DNA from: Treponema sp.
GTDB lineage: Bacteria > Spirochaetota > Spirochaetia > Treponematales > Breznakiellaceae
Reading direction: 5' to 3'
Assembly (NCBI GenBank): GCA_031273185.1
Contig: JAISSG010000150.1
Location: forward strand, 1 to 10,402
Length of the DNA stretch: 10,402 nucleotides
How positions within the stretch are numbered: position 1 is the first letter of the stretch; each line of letters begins with the position of its first letter. The notes below the pieces were generated by a model. It was not told the DNA's origin. It did no database searches and was given only the letters and a program-made list of their open reading frames with translations. Both the position numbers and the translations under genes were made by a program. Shown here one piece after another: positions 1 to 7,042 of this stretch.

Positions 1-276
1 ATGTCAGGGCTATTGCAGTGAGGGCAATTGAGTTCTATGCTGATTACCATTCTTTCATAGTATTTCTTTTTGCTCTCACTGTTATCCTAATCCATCATAC
101 TTTTCAGATCACCTTCACATTTTTAAGCAAAAAAACAGAGGGAATGGGAACAGAACAAAAAATACGGATGATACAATGCACAGCTATTCGCTTTATGAGG
201 AAAATACAGCTTAGTACGTCAATAAGGCTTCCAAGAGGCGAAGTGAAACAAATTCTTGGCTCAGGAGGGTAAAAAA
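1..276. other. AT-rich leader region without a supported gene
   Basis: The first 21 bases could be the tail of an upstream gene, because one frame reads into a TGA at 19-21, but too little is present to assign it. The rest is AT-rich and I see no convincing gene. A weak promoter-like pair, TTGCAG (13-18) and TATGCT (36-41) with 17 bp spacing, lies far upstream of the first gene and is only a possibility. The block ends in a strong Shine-Dalgarno, AGGAGGG at 263-269, which fixes the start of the next gene. Confidence 0.5.
263..269 (+). promoter_or_regulatory. Strong Shine-Dalgarno that decides the start at 277
   Basis: AGGAGGG lies 7 nt before ATG 277. The same frame is open upstream to a TTG at 256, but that codon lies before the ribosome binding site and has none of its own, so ATG 277 is preferred. 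Confidence 0.8.
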
Positions 277-933
277 ATGGATGAAGGTTTTGATGCAAGC
301 ACAGGTACTGATAGCTTGGATGTTGAGACGAGTTCCGATGTGCCAGCAAGCGAAAGCATGGATATTAGTATTGAACCGCTTGCGGATATTCCCGTTGAAG
401 AATCCGCAACGGACAGCCTGAATGACACTGAACCTCCCATTTCTGAACAGGAAATGTCCGAACTGCAGAACGAAGCCGCTTCGTTAGAGATTGAACCTTT
501 GGACGACGGGAACAACGATGATTATTTCGAGATAGAAGGAGAAAACACACATAGTTTGGGAGAAAGAATAGCGGCAGGGGCGTTTGCGTTGGGTGCGCCA
601 TTTGCCGCCGGAGTTGAAGCGGCGGCTCAGGCTGAAAACATAAACACGGGTATTCCTAATGATGTTCCTGCCATATATGCGGAAACAGATGCCCTGCAAA
701 CACCTGAGCAGGTAATAGAACAATATCAGCAAGACGGCTGGGTAATTTCTGACGGAACAAAAGAATCTCAACCCAGCGCATTGCAAACAGCAGGCGAGCT
801 GGCCGGGAATTACCTAGATATAGCGGAGGCAGTTGCAGAGGGAGGAAGACGCGAAGGGGAAGCGGAAGGGATTAAGGAACTGACCAGCGCATTACGTAAG
901 CCTGAACAGAGCGAATTTGAGGATACAGAATAA
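277..933 (+). CDS. Acidic protein of unknown function, PISEQEMSEL leader family
   Basis: Encodes 218 residues; I do not recognise a named family. Residues 1-90 are strongly acidic and Ser/Pro-rich, so probably disordered, and contain PISEQEMSEL at 54-63. An Ala/Gly-rich hydrophobic stretch follows at about 97-117 (AAGAFALGAPFAAGVEAAA), which could be a short membrane-interacting or packing helix. The C-terminal half is mostly charged and helical-looking, ending in an acidic tail. There is no signal peptide. The start is set by AGGAGGG 7 nt upstream. The protein shares its opening (MDEGFD against MSEGFD) and the PISEQEMSEL motif with the next gene, 17 nt downstream, so the two look like paralogues that kept a common leader and have different C-termini. 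Base composition is AT-richer than the genes from 2392 onward, which may indicate acquisition. It could be an accessory, adaptor or effector protein; function is unknown. Confidence 0.72.
   Translation: MDEGFDASTGTDSLDVETSSDVPASESMDISIEPLADIPVEESATDSLNDTEPPISEQEMSELQNEAASLEIEPLDDGNNDDYFEIEGENTHSLGERIAAGAFALGAPFAAGVEAAAQAENINTGIPNDVPAIYAETDALQTPEQVIEQYQQDGWVISDGTKESQPSALQTAGELAGNYLDIAEAVAEGGRREGEAEGIKELTSALRKPEQSEFEDTE
436..458 (+). repeat. Direct repeat copy 1 (PISEQEMSEL coding)
   Basis: A 23-nt stretch identical to 1077-1099. Both copies encode the same part of the PISEQEMSEL motif in the same reading frame. A second identical stretch, TGAAGGTTTTGAT, occurs near each gene start (282-294 and 968-980). 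DNA-level identity over synonymous positions points to fairly recent duplication or gene conversion of the leader. Confidence 0.8.
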
Positions 934-950
934 CCATAAGGTGAATAAAG

Positions 951-1721
951 ATGGGCAAAATGATGAGTGAAGGTTTTGATACTGGCATTAAGCATCCTGC
1001 TGATACAAATAATGTGGAGGACCATGAGCCGAATATAGACTTAACGCCTCTTGAGGATGTAATTATTGTTGAAGTACCCATTTCTGAACAGGAAATGTCT
1101 GAATTGCTCGAAGAAGCCGACGCGCTGGCCTTACAGCCTTTTGATGAAGCTGAACCTTTAACCGATTCTTTCGACCCGATTCAGGAAGTACCTATTGATT
1201 ACAACATGGTTTTTGAGGGGCTAGACGAATATGATTTTGACGGCAAGGACTATAATCAAAATACCGAGCAATTAAACAGCCTTCTGGAAGGGTTCACGGA
1301 AGATAACTGGGCCAATATAGATTTAGCAGGGCAGAAAGAACAAATTACGGGGCTTTTTGATTACGTTAATGACGTATTGGGATTGGAAAATCCTCCGAAT
1401 ATTGAGTATTATAATGAGCATGAGCAGGGGAATTACGGAGGGTATAATCCCGCCACGAATACGTTGAGTATTAACGAGTATATGCTTTACGATTCAAACG
1501 AAGCGGCAGACACGGTGGCGCATGAACTGTGGCATGCATATCAGCACGAAAGGGCATCAAACCCGCAATCGCCGAAAGATTACCAATATCAATTCGGCTT
1601 CGATAATTACATACGACCGTCTGATGACTTTGACGGGTATCAGAGTCAATTAGTCGAGGCGGAAGCAAGGGCATTTGCCGATCAATTCAAGGGCGCATTG
1701 GCGCAAATAAAAGGGGCTTAA
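951..1721 (+). CDS. Zincin-type metallopeptidase-like protein with shared acidic leader
   Basis: Encodes 256 residues. Residues 1-80 form an acidic leader with PISEQEMSEL at 43-52, shared with the preceding gene. The C-terminal part (about 105-256) looks like a zinc-metallopeptidase fold. VAHELWHAYQHE at 189-200 contains HExxH (H191, E192, H195), and QLVEAEARAFADQF at 233-246 offers an acidic third metal ligand (E236 or E238), as in gluzincins. YNPATNTLSINEYML before the helix resembles the strand that precedes HExxH in minimal zincins. Such domains are known as C-terminal modules of bacterial toxins, effectors and some phage proteins; assignment to any of these is inference. There is no signal peptide. 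The start has AAGGTGA at 938-944, 6 nt upstream. ATG 963 would align better with the paralogue's start but lacks a suitably spaced ribosome binding site. The substrate is unknown. Confidence 0.82.
   Translation: MGKMMSEGFDTGIKHPADTNNVEDHEPNIDLTPLEDVIIVEVPISEQEMSELLEEADALALQPFDEAEPLTDSFDPIQEVPIDYNMVFEGLDEYDFDGKDYNQNTEQLNSLLEGFTEDNWANIDLAGQKEQITGLFDYVNDVLGLENPPNIEYYNEHEQGNYGGYNPATNTLSINEYMLYDSNEAADTVAHELWHAYQHERASNPQSPKDYQYQFGFDNYIRPSDDFDGYQSQLVEAEARAFADQFKGALAQIKGA
1077..1099 (+). repeat. Direct repeat copy 2 (PISEQEMSEL coding)
   Basis: Identical to 436-458 over 23 nt and read in the same frame. Spacing from the gene start differs between the two genes, so the linker between start and motif has changed length while the motif stayed fixed. 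Confidence 0.8.
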
Positions 1722-1724
1722 ACT

Positions 1725-2021
1725 ATGAGTATTATAATGGAATATTTGCTGAACGAGAAGAAAATGACCGAAGTTGTCGCAGTACGGACCGAAAAGAAAG
1801 TATCAAAATACGAGGACATCCGCAAGGAGTTTGAGTTATGGATAAAAAACAAAACTTACAATGTCGTTAATCCCCTTGTAATTGGCGAATACACAGCGCA
1901 AGATATTTTTAATCTTGCCCCTTTTATGGATGGGTTAGGCGTGTTCGATTTTATGGTTACATTGCGCGATGATCCCGCAAAAGCGAAAGAGTATATTAAT
2001 AGCGGGTTTAAGCGCAAGTAA
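1725..2021 (+). CDS. Small protein of unknown function, possible partner of the zincin
   Basis: Encodes 98 residues of no family I can name. The N-terminal half is Lys/Glu-rich and likely helical; the C-terminal half contains GEYTAQDIFNLAPFMDGLGV and then LRDDPAKAKEYINSGFKRK. It has no membrane segment or signal peptide. The start ATG lies 3 nt after the stop of the zincin-like gene, with AAGGGG at 1711-1716 as the ribosome binding site, so the two are very probably co-transcribed. ATG 1737 is an alternative start with a poorer site. A small cytosolic protein directly behind a putative toxic peptidase is the usual position of an immunity protein, but nothing in its own sequence shows that; it could also be an unrelated helical accessory protein. 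Confidence 0.72.
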   Translation: MSIIMEYLLNEKKMTEVVAVRTEKKVSKYEDIRKEFELWIKNKTYNVVNPLVIGEYTAQDIFNLAPFMDGLGVFDFMVTLRDDPAKAKEYINSGFKRK

Positions 2022-2065
2022 CGGGCCTGCTGGGTTGCACCGAGGGTGCCGACATCCCCGCTATT
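1998..2065. repeat. Nested inverted repeats at a convergent gene junction
   Basis: AATAGCGGG (1998-2006) is perfectly complementary to CCCGCTATT (2057-2065), and a smaller hairpin GCACC-GAG-GGTGC (2037-2049) sits inside. The 3' arm runs into five T residues (2064-2068) on the + strand. The outer arms overlap the ends of the 98-residue gene and the convergent 71-residue gene, so this could act as a loose bidirectional terminator. The roughly 50-nt loop is long for a classical terminator. Confidence 0.3.
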
Positions 2066-2276
2066 TTTCCTTCGAGCCGATAAGGGTAAAGGTCAGGCCG
2101 CACTGGTAGCGGGCATCGGGGTTGTCGGGGTTGTGCAGCTTGCCGTTTCCGTAGAACCCCACGCTGCCGGAGCTGAATTTCTTGGAGCCCGCGAATATCC
2201 TGCCCCATTCCTTCCCGTTCCCGTCAATAATGACCACCTGCAAGGCCCCCGGGGCCTTCTCGTCTGTCGCTGCCAT
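2061..2276 (-). CDS. Small protein of unknown function (71 aa)
   Basis: Encodes 71 residues with a beta-rich, Gly-rich pattern: VVIIDGNGKEWGRIFAG, then KKFSSGSVGFYGNGKL, then RYQCGLTFTLIGSKEK. There are no membrane segments and no signal peptide. I do not recognise a named family; the pattern suggests a compact beta-barrel or sheet protein, possibly nucleic-acid or ligand binding, which is only a guess. Evidence that it is real is strong for its size: a perfect AGGAGG (plus-strand 2283-2288) lies 6 nt upstream of ATG 2276, and a TATAAT-containing promoter sits just before that. It is convergent with the three-gene cassette on its left and lies downstream of the cardiolipin synthase on the same strand, from which its own promoter should make it independent. 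Confidence 0.8.
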   Translation of the reverse strand: MAATDEKAPGALQVVIIDGNGKEWGRIFAGSKKFSSGSVGFYGNGKLHNPDNPDARYQCGLTFTLIGSKEK

Positions 2277-2296
2277 GCATGCCTCCTGTTAGCCCC

Positions 2297-2326
2297 ATTA
2301 TAAACCCTTGTCGGGGAATGGTTCAA
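2297..2326 (-). promoter_or_regulatory. Sigma-70-like promoter of the 71-aa gene
   Basis: Read on the minus strand, TTGAAC (plus 2321-2326) and a perfect TATAAT (plus 2297-2302) are separated by 18 bp. The predicted start of transcription is about 7 nt further on, immediately before the AGGAGG ribosome binding site, giving a short leader. Confidence 0.6.
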
Positions 2327-2391
2327 GCCACGGGGCAAAGGCTAAACTTGACCCGCAATTATCCCGAATGCCCCTCGCGGGCGCTCCCTTC

Positions 2392-3933
2392 CTACATCAG
2401 CGGCGCGAAGATACGCAGCACGTCGGGGGCGACGCGCTGGAAGGCGTTGCGGGCGCACTCCTTCAGCGTCATCTCGTGCGACTTGGGAACGGTCCGCAGA
2501 AAATCCTCCTTCACCGCCTGGACAGCCCCTCCCTGGTAGACCAGGACGCCGCACTCAAAATGCAGGTACAGGCTGCGGTAGTCCAGGTTGGTGGTGCCGA
2601 CTGTCGCCACGGCATCGTCGCAGACAAAGGTCTTGCCGTGGTTAAAGCCCGACGTATATTCGTACACCTTTACCCCGGCGGAAATAAGCTGCCGGTAGTA
2701 CGAGCGCGAGATAATCGCCACGAACCACTTGTCCCAGCGGTGGGGGGTGATGATCCGCACGTCCACGCCGCTTTTCGCCGCCAGCGCCAGCGCGGAGAGC
2801 AGGTTGTCGTCCGGCACCAGGTAGGGGGTGGTGATGTACACGTACTTTTTCGCCTTGTTGATGATCTGGATGTACACGTGCTCTCCGACGTTTTCCTCGT
2901 CTATGGGGCTGTCCGCGTAGGGCTGCACGAACCCGTCCGGGGGGACAGGGCAGGGGCTTTCCTTCCAGGGGTAAAAGGAGCCGTAGCTGGCATCTGCCGC
3001 GTGCGAGGGAGACATGTTCCACATTTGCAGGAAGATAAGGGTAAGCGACCATGCCCCTTCCCCTTCCAGCATGATCGCCGCGTCCTTCCAGTGGCCAAAA
3101 CGCTCGACTACGTTGGCGTATTCATCTGCAAGGTTAACGCCGCCGGTGAACGCCACCTTGCCGTCAATCGAGACGATCTTGCGGTGGTCGCGGTTGTTTT
3201 GCAATGACGAGAGGATGGGCCTGAACCGGTTAAACACAAAGCACTTGATGCCCTTCTGCTCCAGTTGCCGGTGGTAATCCGCCGGCAGGGACATAAAACA
3301 GCCCAGATCGTCGTATATGAGCCGGATGTCCAGGCCCTGCCGTGCCTTCCGCTCCAGCAGTGCGACAACGGAATTGAGCATCTCCCCTTCCTTGAGGATG
3401 AAGAATTCCAGGAAGACGTACCGCTCGGCCTTTTCCAGTTCCTCCAGGAGGCGCCGGAAGAACGCCTCGCCGGAATCAAGGTACAGCGGCCTGGTGTTGC
3501 TGAACACCGGGTACCCGGCATAGTCCTGGAGGTAATGGGCCTGGGGCTTGAACTCCGGGTAAGCGCCGATCAGGTCCGGCAGGCGGTCTCCGCTCAGGTA
3601 AAACGACTCTTTGCTCTCCTTGATAATGCGGCGGATCATGCGCCGCATCTTTCGGGGGTTTGACTGGGAAATGAAAAAGATGTACAGGATTCCCCCAAAA
3701 ATGGGAAACAGCATGATCAGGAAAATCCAGATGATCTTATAGGCGGCCTTGGTGCGCTTGTTCAGGACATGCACGCAGACAAAGACGCTGATGATGTTGA
3801 GAACCCAGTTGGCATACTGGACATAAATGCCTGTCCCCGCGACAAGAAACACGATAAAAGCAATTTGGACCAGAAGGGTGGATATGACGAACACCCTTCT
3901 GCGGAACACAACCCGGCTTAAATTCTTCTTCAT
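2392..3933 (-). CDS. cls: Cardiolipin synthase, phospholipase D family
   Basis: Encodes 513 residues from ATG 3933, close to the usual length of bacterial Cls. The enzyme joins two phosphatidylglycerol molecules into cardiolipin and glycerol at the cytoplasmic membrane. Three hydrophobic segments lie at about 14-33, 41-57 and 64-88; the last (IIWIFLIMLFPIFGGILYIFF) is typical of Cls N-termini. Two PLD catalytic motifs are present: HRKIVSID beginning at H250, followed by GGVNLADEY, and HGKTFVCDD beginning at H432, followed by GTTNLDYRS. Both have intact His, Lys and Asp. The frame stays open upstream to 4020, but the extra 29 residues look like translated promoter DNA and a MKKN start before TM1 is normal. 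No good Shine-Dalgarno is visible at 3933. The gene is divergent from hprK. A related PLD-family phospholipid synthase is the only realistic alternative. Confidence 0.94.
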   Translation of the reverse strand: MKKNLSRVVFRRRVFVISTLLVQIAFIVFLVAGTGIYVQYANWVLNIISVFVCVHVLNKRTKAAYKIIWIFLIMLFPIFGGILYIFFISQSNPRKMRRMIRRIIKESKESFYLSGDRLPDLIGAYPEFKPQAHYLQDYAGYPVFSNTRPLYLDSGEAFFRRLLEELEKAERYVFLEFFILKEGEMLNSVVALLERKARQGLDIRLIYDDLGCFMSLPADYHRQLEQKGIKCFVFNRFRPILSSLQNNRDHRKIVSIDGKVAFTGGVNLADEYANVVERFGHWKDAAIMLEGEGAWSLTLIFLQMWNMSPSHAADASYGSFYPWKESPCPVPPDGFVQPYADSPIDEENVGEHVYIQIINKAKKYVYITTPYLVPDDNLLSALALAAKSGVDVRIITPHRWDKWFVAIISRSYYRQLISAGVKVYEYTSGFNHGKTFVCDDAVATVGTTNLDYRSLYLHFECGVLVYQGGAVQAVKEDFLRTVPKSHEMTLKECARNAFQRVAPDVLRIFAPLM

Positions 3934-3966
3934 GGCATCAAAAGTTATAATCGCCTTCTGCGTAAA

Positions 3967-3995
3967 AATATAGTGCAAAATACCGCTTTTTGAAA
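3967..3995 (-). promoter_or_regulatory. Possible promoter of cls
   Basis: On the minus strand, TTTCAA (plus 3990-3995) is followed after 17 bp by TATATT (plus 3967-3972), about 33 nt before the cls start. The -10 is good and the -35 poor. A second -10-like TATAAC lies closer to the ATG but lacks a partner. Confidence 0.3.
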
Positions 3996-4023
3996 CCGCC
4001 GCGCTGCCCCCCGCACTCACTCA

Positions 4024-4052
4024 TTGCATGGAAGGCGTTTTTCCTATAAAAT
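4024..4052 (+). promoter_or_regulatory. Promoter of the hprK operon, predicted leaderless
   Basis: TTGCAT (4024-4029), 17 bp spacing and TAAAAT (4047-4052) form a good sigma-70-like promoter. The expected transcription start, about 7 nt after the -10, falls on or next to the A of the hprK ATG at 4059. No Shine-Dalgarno exists between promoter and ATG, which agrees with a leaderless message. An overlapping TATAAA (4045-4050) would give 15 bp spacing. Confidence 0.5.
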
Positions 4053-4058
4053 ACCACC

Positions 4059-5048
4059 ATGGCCGACACCAGCTTTACCGTCCTGGACCTGATTGACATC
4101 GATCTCAAGGAGCATAATTCGCTGAACCTCCGCTGCATAGGCGGACGGAGGGGGCTGGCGAGGGAAATCGGCACTCCCGACCTGAACCGCCCGATGGGGG
4201 CGATAATGGGCTTTTTCGAGGATTTCGCCTGCCAGCGAATACAGCTTTTCGGCAGGGGGGAGGTTTCCTACCTTCGCCAGATGGAAAAGCAGGGAGAAAC
4301 CAAGACTATACAAGAGATGTTCCTCCGCCCCATCCCCTGCTGTATTTTCACCCACGACCTGAGCCCCCACAGGGAATTCTTTGAAATCGCCGAGCGGGCG
4401 GAATGCCCCATTTTGCAGACCAGCCTGGGCACGGCGGATTTTTCGGTGCGGCTTATACGTATCCTTGCCGAAATCTTCGCCCCCCGCCAGAGCATCCACG
4501 GCGTGCTGGTGGAGGTCTTCGGGCTGGGGATACTTATCCTTGGCGATTCGGGGGTTGGGAAAAGCGAGACCGCCCTTGAACTGGTGCACCGGGGTCACCG
4601 GCTGGTGGCGGACGACGTTGTGGACCTGCATTGCGTGAATGGCAACATCCTGATGGGCATGGGAGCCAACAAGATCATCGGGCACCACATGGAAATCCGG
4701 GGGCTGGGGATAATCAACATAACCCATATGTTCGGCGTGCGGGCGATTCGGGACAGGAAAGAAATCCAGCTTGTGGTCATGCTGGAATCATGGGATTCCT
4801 CAAAGGCTTACGACCGGCTGGGCATAGAGGATCACATGGTGGAATTCCTGGGAGTCAGCATTCCCAGGCTGGAAATACCGGTAAAGCCCGGGCGGAACAT
4901 CCCCATCATCATTGAAACCGCCGCAATGAACGAGCGGTTAAAATCCATGGGCTACAACGCCGCGAAAGAATTCAACAAGAACATTCTCAAATGGATAGAA
5001 AGCGACAGCGCCCGCTCGGTGTTTTTTGGGCATGATGATATTATTTAA
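4059..5048 (+). CDS. hprK: HPr kinase/phosphorylase
   Basis: Encodes 329 residues, slightly longer than the roughly 310 typical of the family. The enzyme phosphorylates HPr on Ser46 with ATP or pyrophosphate and also removes that phosphate. The N-terminal domain (about 1-135) begins with a DRTGG-like region. The C-terminal kinase domain has HGVLVEVFGLG with the conserved His147, Walker A GDSGVGKS at 162-169, RLVADD at 181-186, the family signature HMEIRGLGIINI at 210-221, and PVKPGRN at about 275-280. All expected catalytic elements are intact. It is the first gene of the + strand run, and its substrate gene ptsH begins 9 nt after its stop, a direct functional link. The start is supported by the family-like beginning TFTVLDLIDIDLKEHNSLNL and by the promoter position, although there is no Shine-Dalgarno. 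Confidence 0.97.
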   Translation: MADTSFTVLDLIDIDLKEHNSLNLRCIGGRRGLAREIGTPDLNRPMGAIMGFFEDFACQRIQLFGRGEVSYLRQMEKQGETKTIQEMFLRPIPCCIFTHDLSPHREFFEIAERAECPILQTSLGTADFSVRLIRILAEIFAPRQSIHGVLVEVFGLGILILGDSGVGKSETALELVHRGHRLVADDVVDLHCVNGNILMGMGANKIIGHHMEIRGLGIINITHMFGVRAIRDRKEIQLVVMLESWDSSKAYDRLGIEDHMVEFLGVSIPRLEIPVKPGRNIPIIIETAAMNERLKSMGYNAAKEFNKNILKWIESDSARSVFFGHDDII

Positions 5049-5057
5049 GGAACAGTT

Positions 5058-5324
5058 ATGGCAGAGCAAATTGTAACCATATCGAACCGGGCCGGCATCC
5101 ACGCCCGGCCTGCGGCCATGGTTGTCCAGACAACCAAGGATTTTAAGTCCAACGTCTATATCGAGAAAGGCCAGGATCGGATAAGCGCAAAATCGATCAT
5201 TGGCGTTATCACCCTTGGAGCCACGTACGGAACGAAAATAAAGATCATCGCCGAAGGAGAGGACGAGCAGGCCGCGGTAGATGCCCTTGTCCGCCTTTTT
5301 GAATCGAAATTCGAAGAAGAATGA
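5058..5324 (+). CDS. ptsH: Phosphocarrier protein HPr
   Basis: Encodes 88 residues, the normal HPr size. The active-site His15 is in NRAGIHARPAA, with Arg17 and Pro18 conserved; this is the site phosphorylated by enzyme I in the phosphotransferase system. Ser46 in AKSIIGVITLG is the regulatory site used by HPr kinase; residue 48 is Ile instead of the more usual Met. AAGGAA at 5047-5052 lies 5 nt before the ATG and overlaps the hprK stop, so the pair is coupled. No enzyme I or sugar permease gene is in the window. In some spirochaetes the PTS is reduced to a regulatory role (established knowledge), and the HprK pairing fits that here. The stop overlaps the start of the sensor kinase gene (ATGA). 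Confidence 0.97.
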   Translation: MAEQIVTISNRAGIHARPAAMVVQTTKDFKSNVYIEKGQDRISAKSIIGVITLGATYGTKIKIIAEGEDEQAAVDALVRLFESKFEEE

Positions 5325-7030
5325 AATCGATCAGGACCCGCCCGCAGTATTCCATCCTTAATGTCAGGGCCCTGATCTTTGTCTACGTCCTGCTGTGCGC
5401 GCTTACGGTGCTGTTCACCCGCTCCTTTTTTTCGGGAACCCTGTACGAGGGCAAGGTTCCCTCAAGGCTCAGCATGGTGGTGTTCTTTACCATCCCGGCG
5501 GTGCTGCTGGTGTTCCTGGGAATCGCCGCAGCCGGCCTGATTGGCGATGTCATTACCCGCCGCCCCGGGGTCAAATTCAAGGTGCGGCTGCTGGGGTACT
5601 TTGTCATCATCGTTGTCTTTGCCTCGGCGCCCATGACCATAGTCACCGGCATCTCCGTCAGCGAGATACTCCGCTTCTGGCAAAGCGTTGACGCCGAGGC
5701 GGCAAAGGCCGCCAGCCGCAGCTTTGCCGTGGACAATTATTCTTTCCACCTTGAGAGATTTGACGGCATACTCAGGCAGATGGGCCGGGGCGGCGCGGCG
5801 GCGCTTCCCGCAGGCATTGCCTCGGTGCAGGACTTTGCGATCGGCGAAGACGGCTGGACAGAGACTGCCTTTGCCGGGAGGGAGAGCGCCAGGCTCGAAG
5901 GGCCGCCGTCGCAGGCCGAAGGCTACGTCATGCGGGAGCTGCCCCGCGACCTGGGGCTTATCCGCTACGCCATGCTGCCGGAGAGAAACGTCGTGCGGCT
6001 GGTCAGCTACGACCTGGGCGTGGATTTCGACCTTGGGATGGCCGCCATCGAGAACCAGGGCGAGCGTTTCGAGATGCTCGACTCCCTGCGGGAAAACACG
6101 CTGGTTTTGGCGCTGTTCTATTACGGGGTGTTTTTTTTCCCCACACTGTTAATGACGATAATAATCGCGATCTCCTTCACCCGGCGCGTTACCAACCCCA
6201 TAGTGGAACTGACCGAGGCCACCCGCCGCGTCGCCGAGGGCGATTTTTCGATACAGATACTGGCGCGCCGGGGGGACGAGCTGGGGCTGCTGATCCGCTC
6301 GTTCAACGCGATGGTGCAGGACCTGGAAAAGTCACGGGCCGCGCTGGTAAAAGCCGAAAAAATCTCGATCTGGCAGACCATGGCGCACCAGCTCGCCCAC
6401 GAGATCAAAAACCCCCTTACCCCCATCAAGCTCTCGGCGGAGCGCGTGCTGCGGCGCTGGCGCAACGAGCCGGATCAAATCGGCGAGATCATCGAGGATT
6501 CCATGATGGCGATCATCCAGGAAACCGAGGGGCTTGCCAGCCTGCTCAACGAATTCAGGACCTTTTCCAAGCCGATGGAACCCTCGTCGTCCTGGTGCAG
6601 GATCGGGGAAGCGCTGGAAGAGGTGATAAGCCTCTACCGGGGCTCATACCCGGAGGTCCTGTTCAGCTTGCATATCGCCAGCGACGTTACCGTCAAAATC
6701 GACAAAAACCGTTTTTCCCAGGTGCTTTCCAACCTGGTGATCAACGCCATTGCCGCGATGGACTCAAGAGGCTCCATCAAGATACGGGCCGACCTGGTAA
6801 AAAAGCGGGATTTGCAGTTTTGCAGGCTGAGTGTCAGGGACACCGGCAAGGGCATTTCCAGGCAGGACAGCGCGCAGGTTTTTGTCCCGTATTTCACGAC
6901 CAAGGAATCGGGGACCGGCCTCGGGCTTCCCATTGTCGAAAGGATCGTTAACGACCACGGGGGCGTTATCTGGTTCAACTCGGCTGAGGGGGCGGGGACC
7001 ACGTTTTTTGTTGACCTGCCCGTGAGCTGA
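5321..7030 (+). CDS. NtrY-like membrane sensor histidine kinase
   Basis: Encodes 569 residues. Predicted membrane segments lie at about 17-33, 52-74, 89-110 and 262-286; between the third and fourth is an extracytoplasmic part of about 150 residues with no recognised ligand-binding domain. A HAMP linker follows (about 287-340), then the phosphoacceptor helix with HEIKNPLTPIKLSAER and phosphorylatable His360, close to the NtrY signature. The ATP-binding domain shows the N box NLVINAIAAM (471-480), G1 DTGKGI (507-512) and G2 GTGLGLPIVE (531-540). All elements needed for autophosphorylation are present. The start overlaps the ptsH stop as ATGA, indicating translational coupling. The cognate regulator follows after 12 nt. 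The signal is unknown; position after ptsH suggests, but does not prove, a metabolic input. A related spirochaete pair is often annotated AtoS/AtoC. Confidence 0.92.
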   Translation: MKSIRTRPQYSILNVRALIFVYVLLCALTVLFTRSFFSGTLYEGKVPSRLSMVVFFTIPAVLLVFLGIAAAGLIGDVITRRPGVKFKVRLLGYFVIIVVFASAPMTIVTGISVSEILRFWQSVDAEAAKAASRSFAVDNYSFHLERFDGILRQMGRGGAAALPAGIASVQDFAIGEDGWTETAFAGRESARLEGPPSQAEGYVMRELPRDLGLIRYAMLPERNVVRLVSYDLGVDFDLGMAAIENQGERFEMLDSLRENTLVLALFYYGVFFFPTLLMTIIIAISFTRRVTNPIVELTEATRRVAEGDFSIQILARRGDELGLLIRSFNAMVQDLEKSRAALVKAEKISIWQTMAHQLAHEIKNPLTPIKLSAERVLRRWRNEPDQIGEIIEDSMMAIIQETEGLASLLNEFRTFSKPMEPSSSWCRIGEALEEVISLYRGSYPEVLFSLHIASDVTVKIDKNRFSQVLSNLVINAIAAMDSRGSIKIRADLVKKRDLQFCRLSVRDTGKGISRQDSAQVFVPYFTTKESGTGLGLPIVERIVNDHGGVIWFNSAEGAGTTFFVDLPVS

Positions 7031-7042
7031 GGAAGAAAAGTA

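Noticed and set aside
18..272. 84-codon + strand ORF with a hydrophobic stretch
   Set aside because: It starts with GTG and no ribosome binding site, its product has no recognisable pattern beyond a hydrophobic run, and it ends inside the Shine-Dalgarno region of the next gene.
256..276. TTG start extending the first acidic protein by 7 residues
   Set aside because: The extension translates the Shine-Dalgarno itself; ATG 277 with AGGAGGG 7 nt upstream is far better and matches the paralogue's opening.
2308..3207. 299-codon + strand ORF opposite cls
   Set aside because: Shadow of the cls reading frame; cls carries both HKD motifs and the ORF product has no recognisable domain.
3934..4020. 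29-residue N-terminal extension of cls
   Set aside because: It covers the divergent promoter region, has no ribosome binding site, and precedes a normal MKKN-TM1 start.
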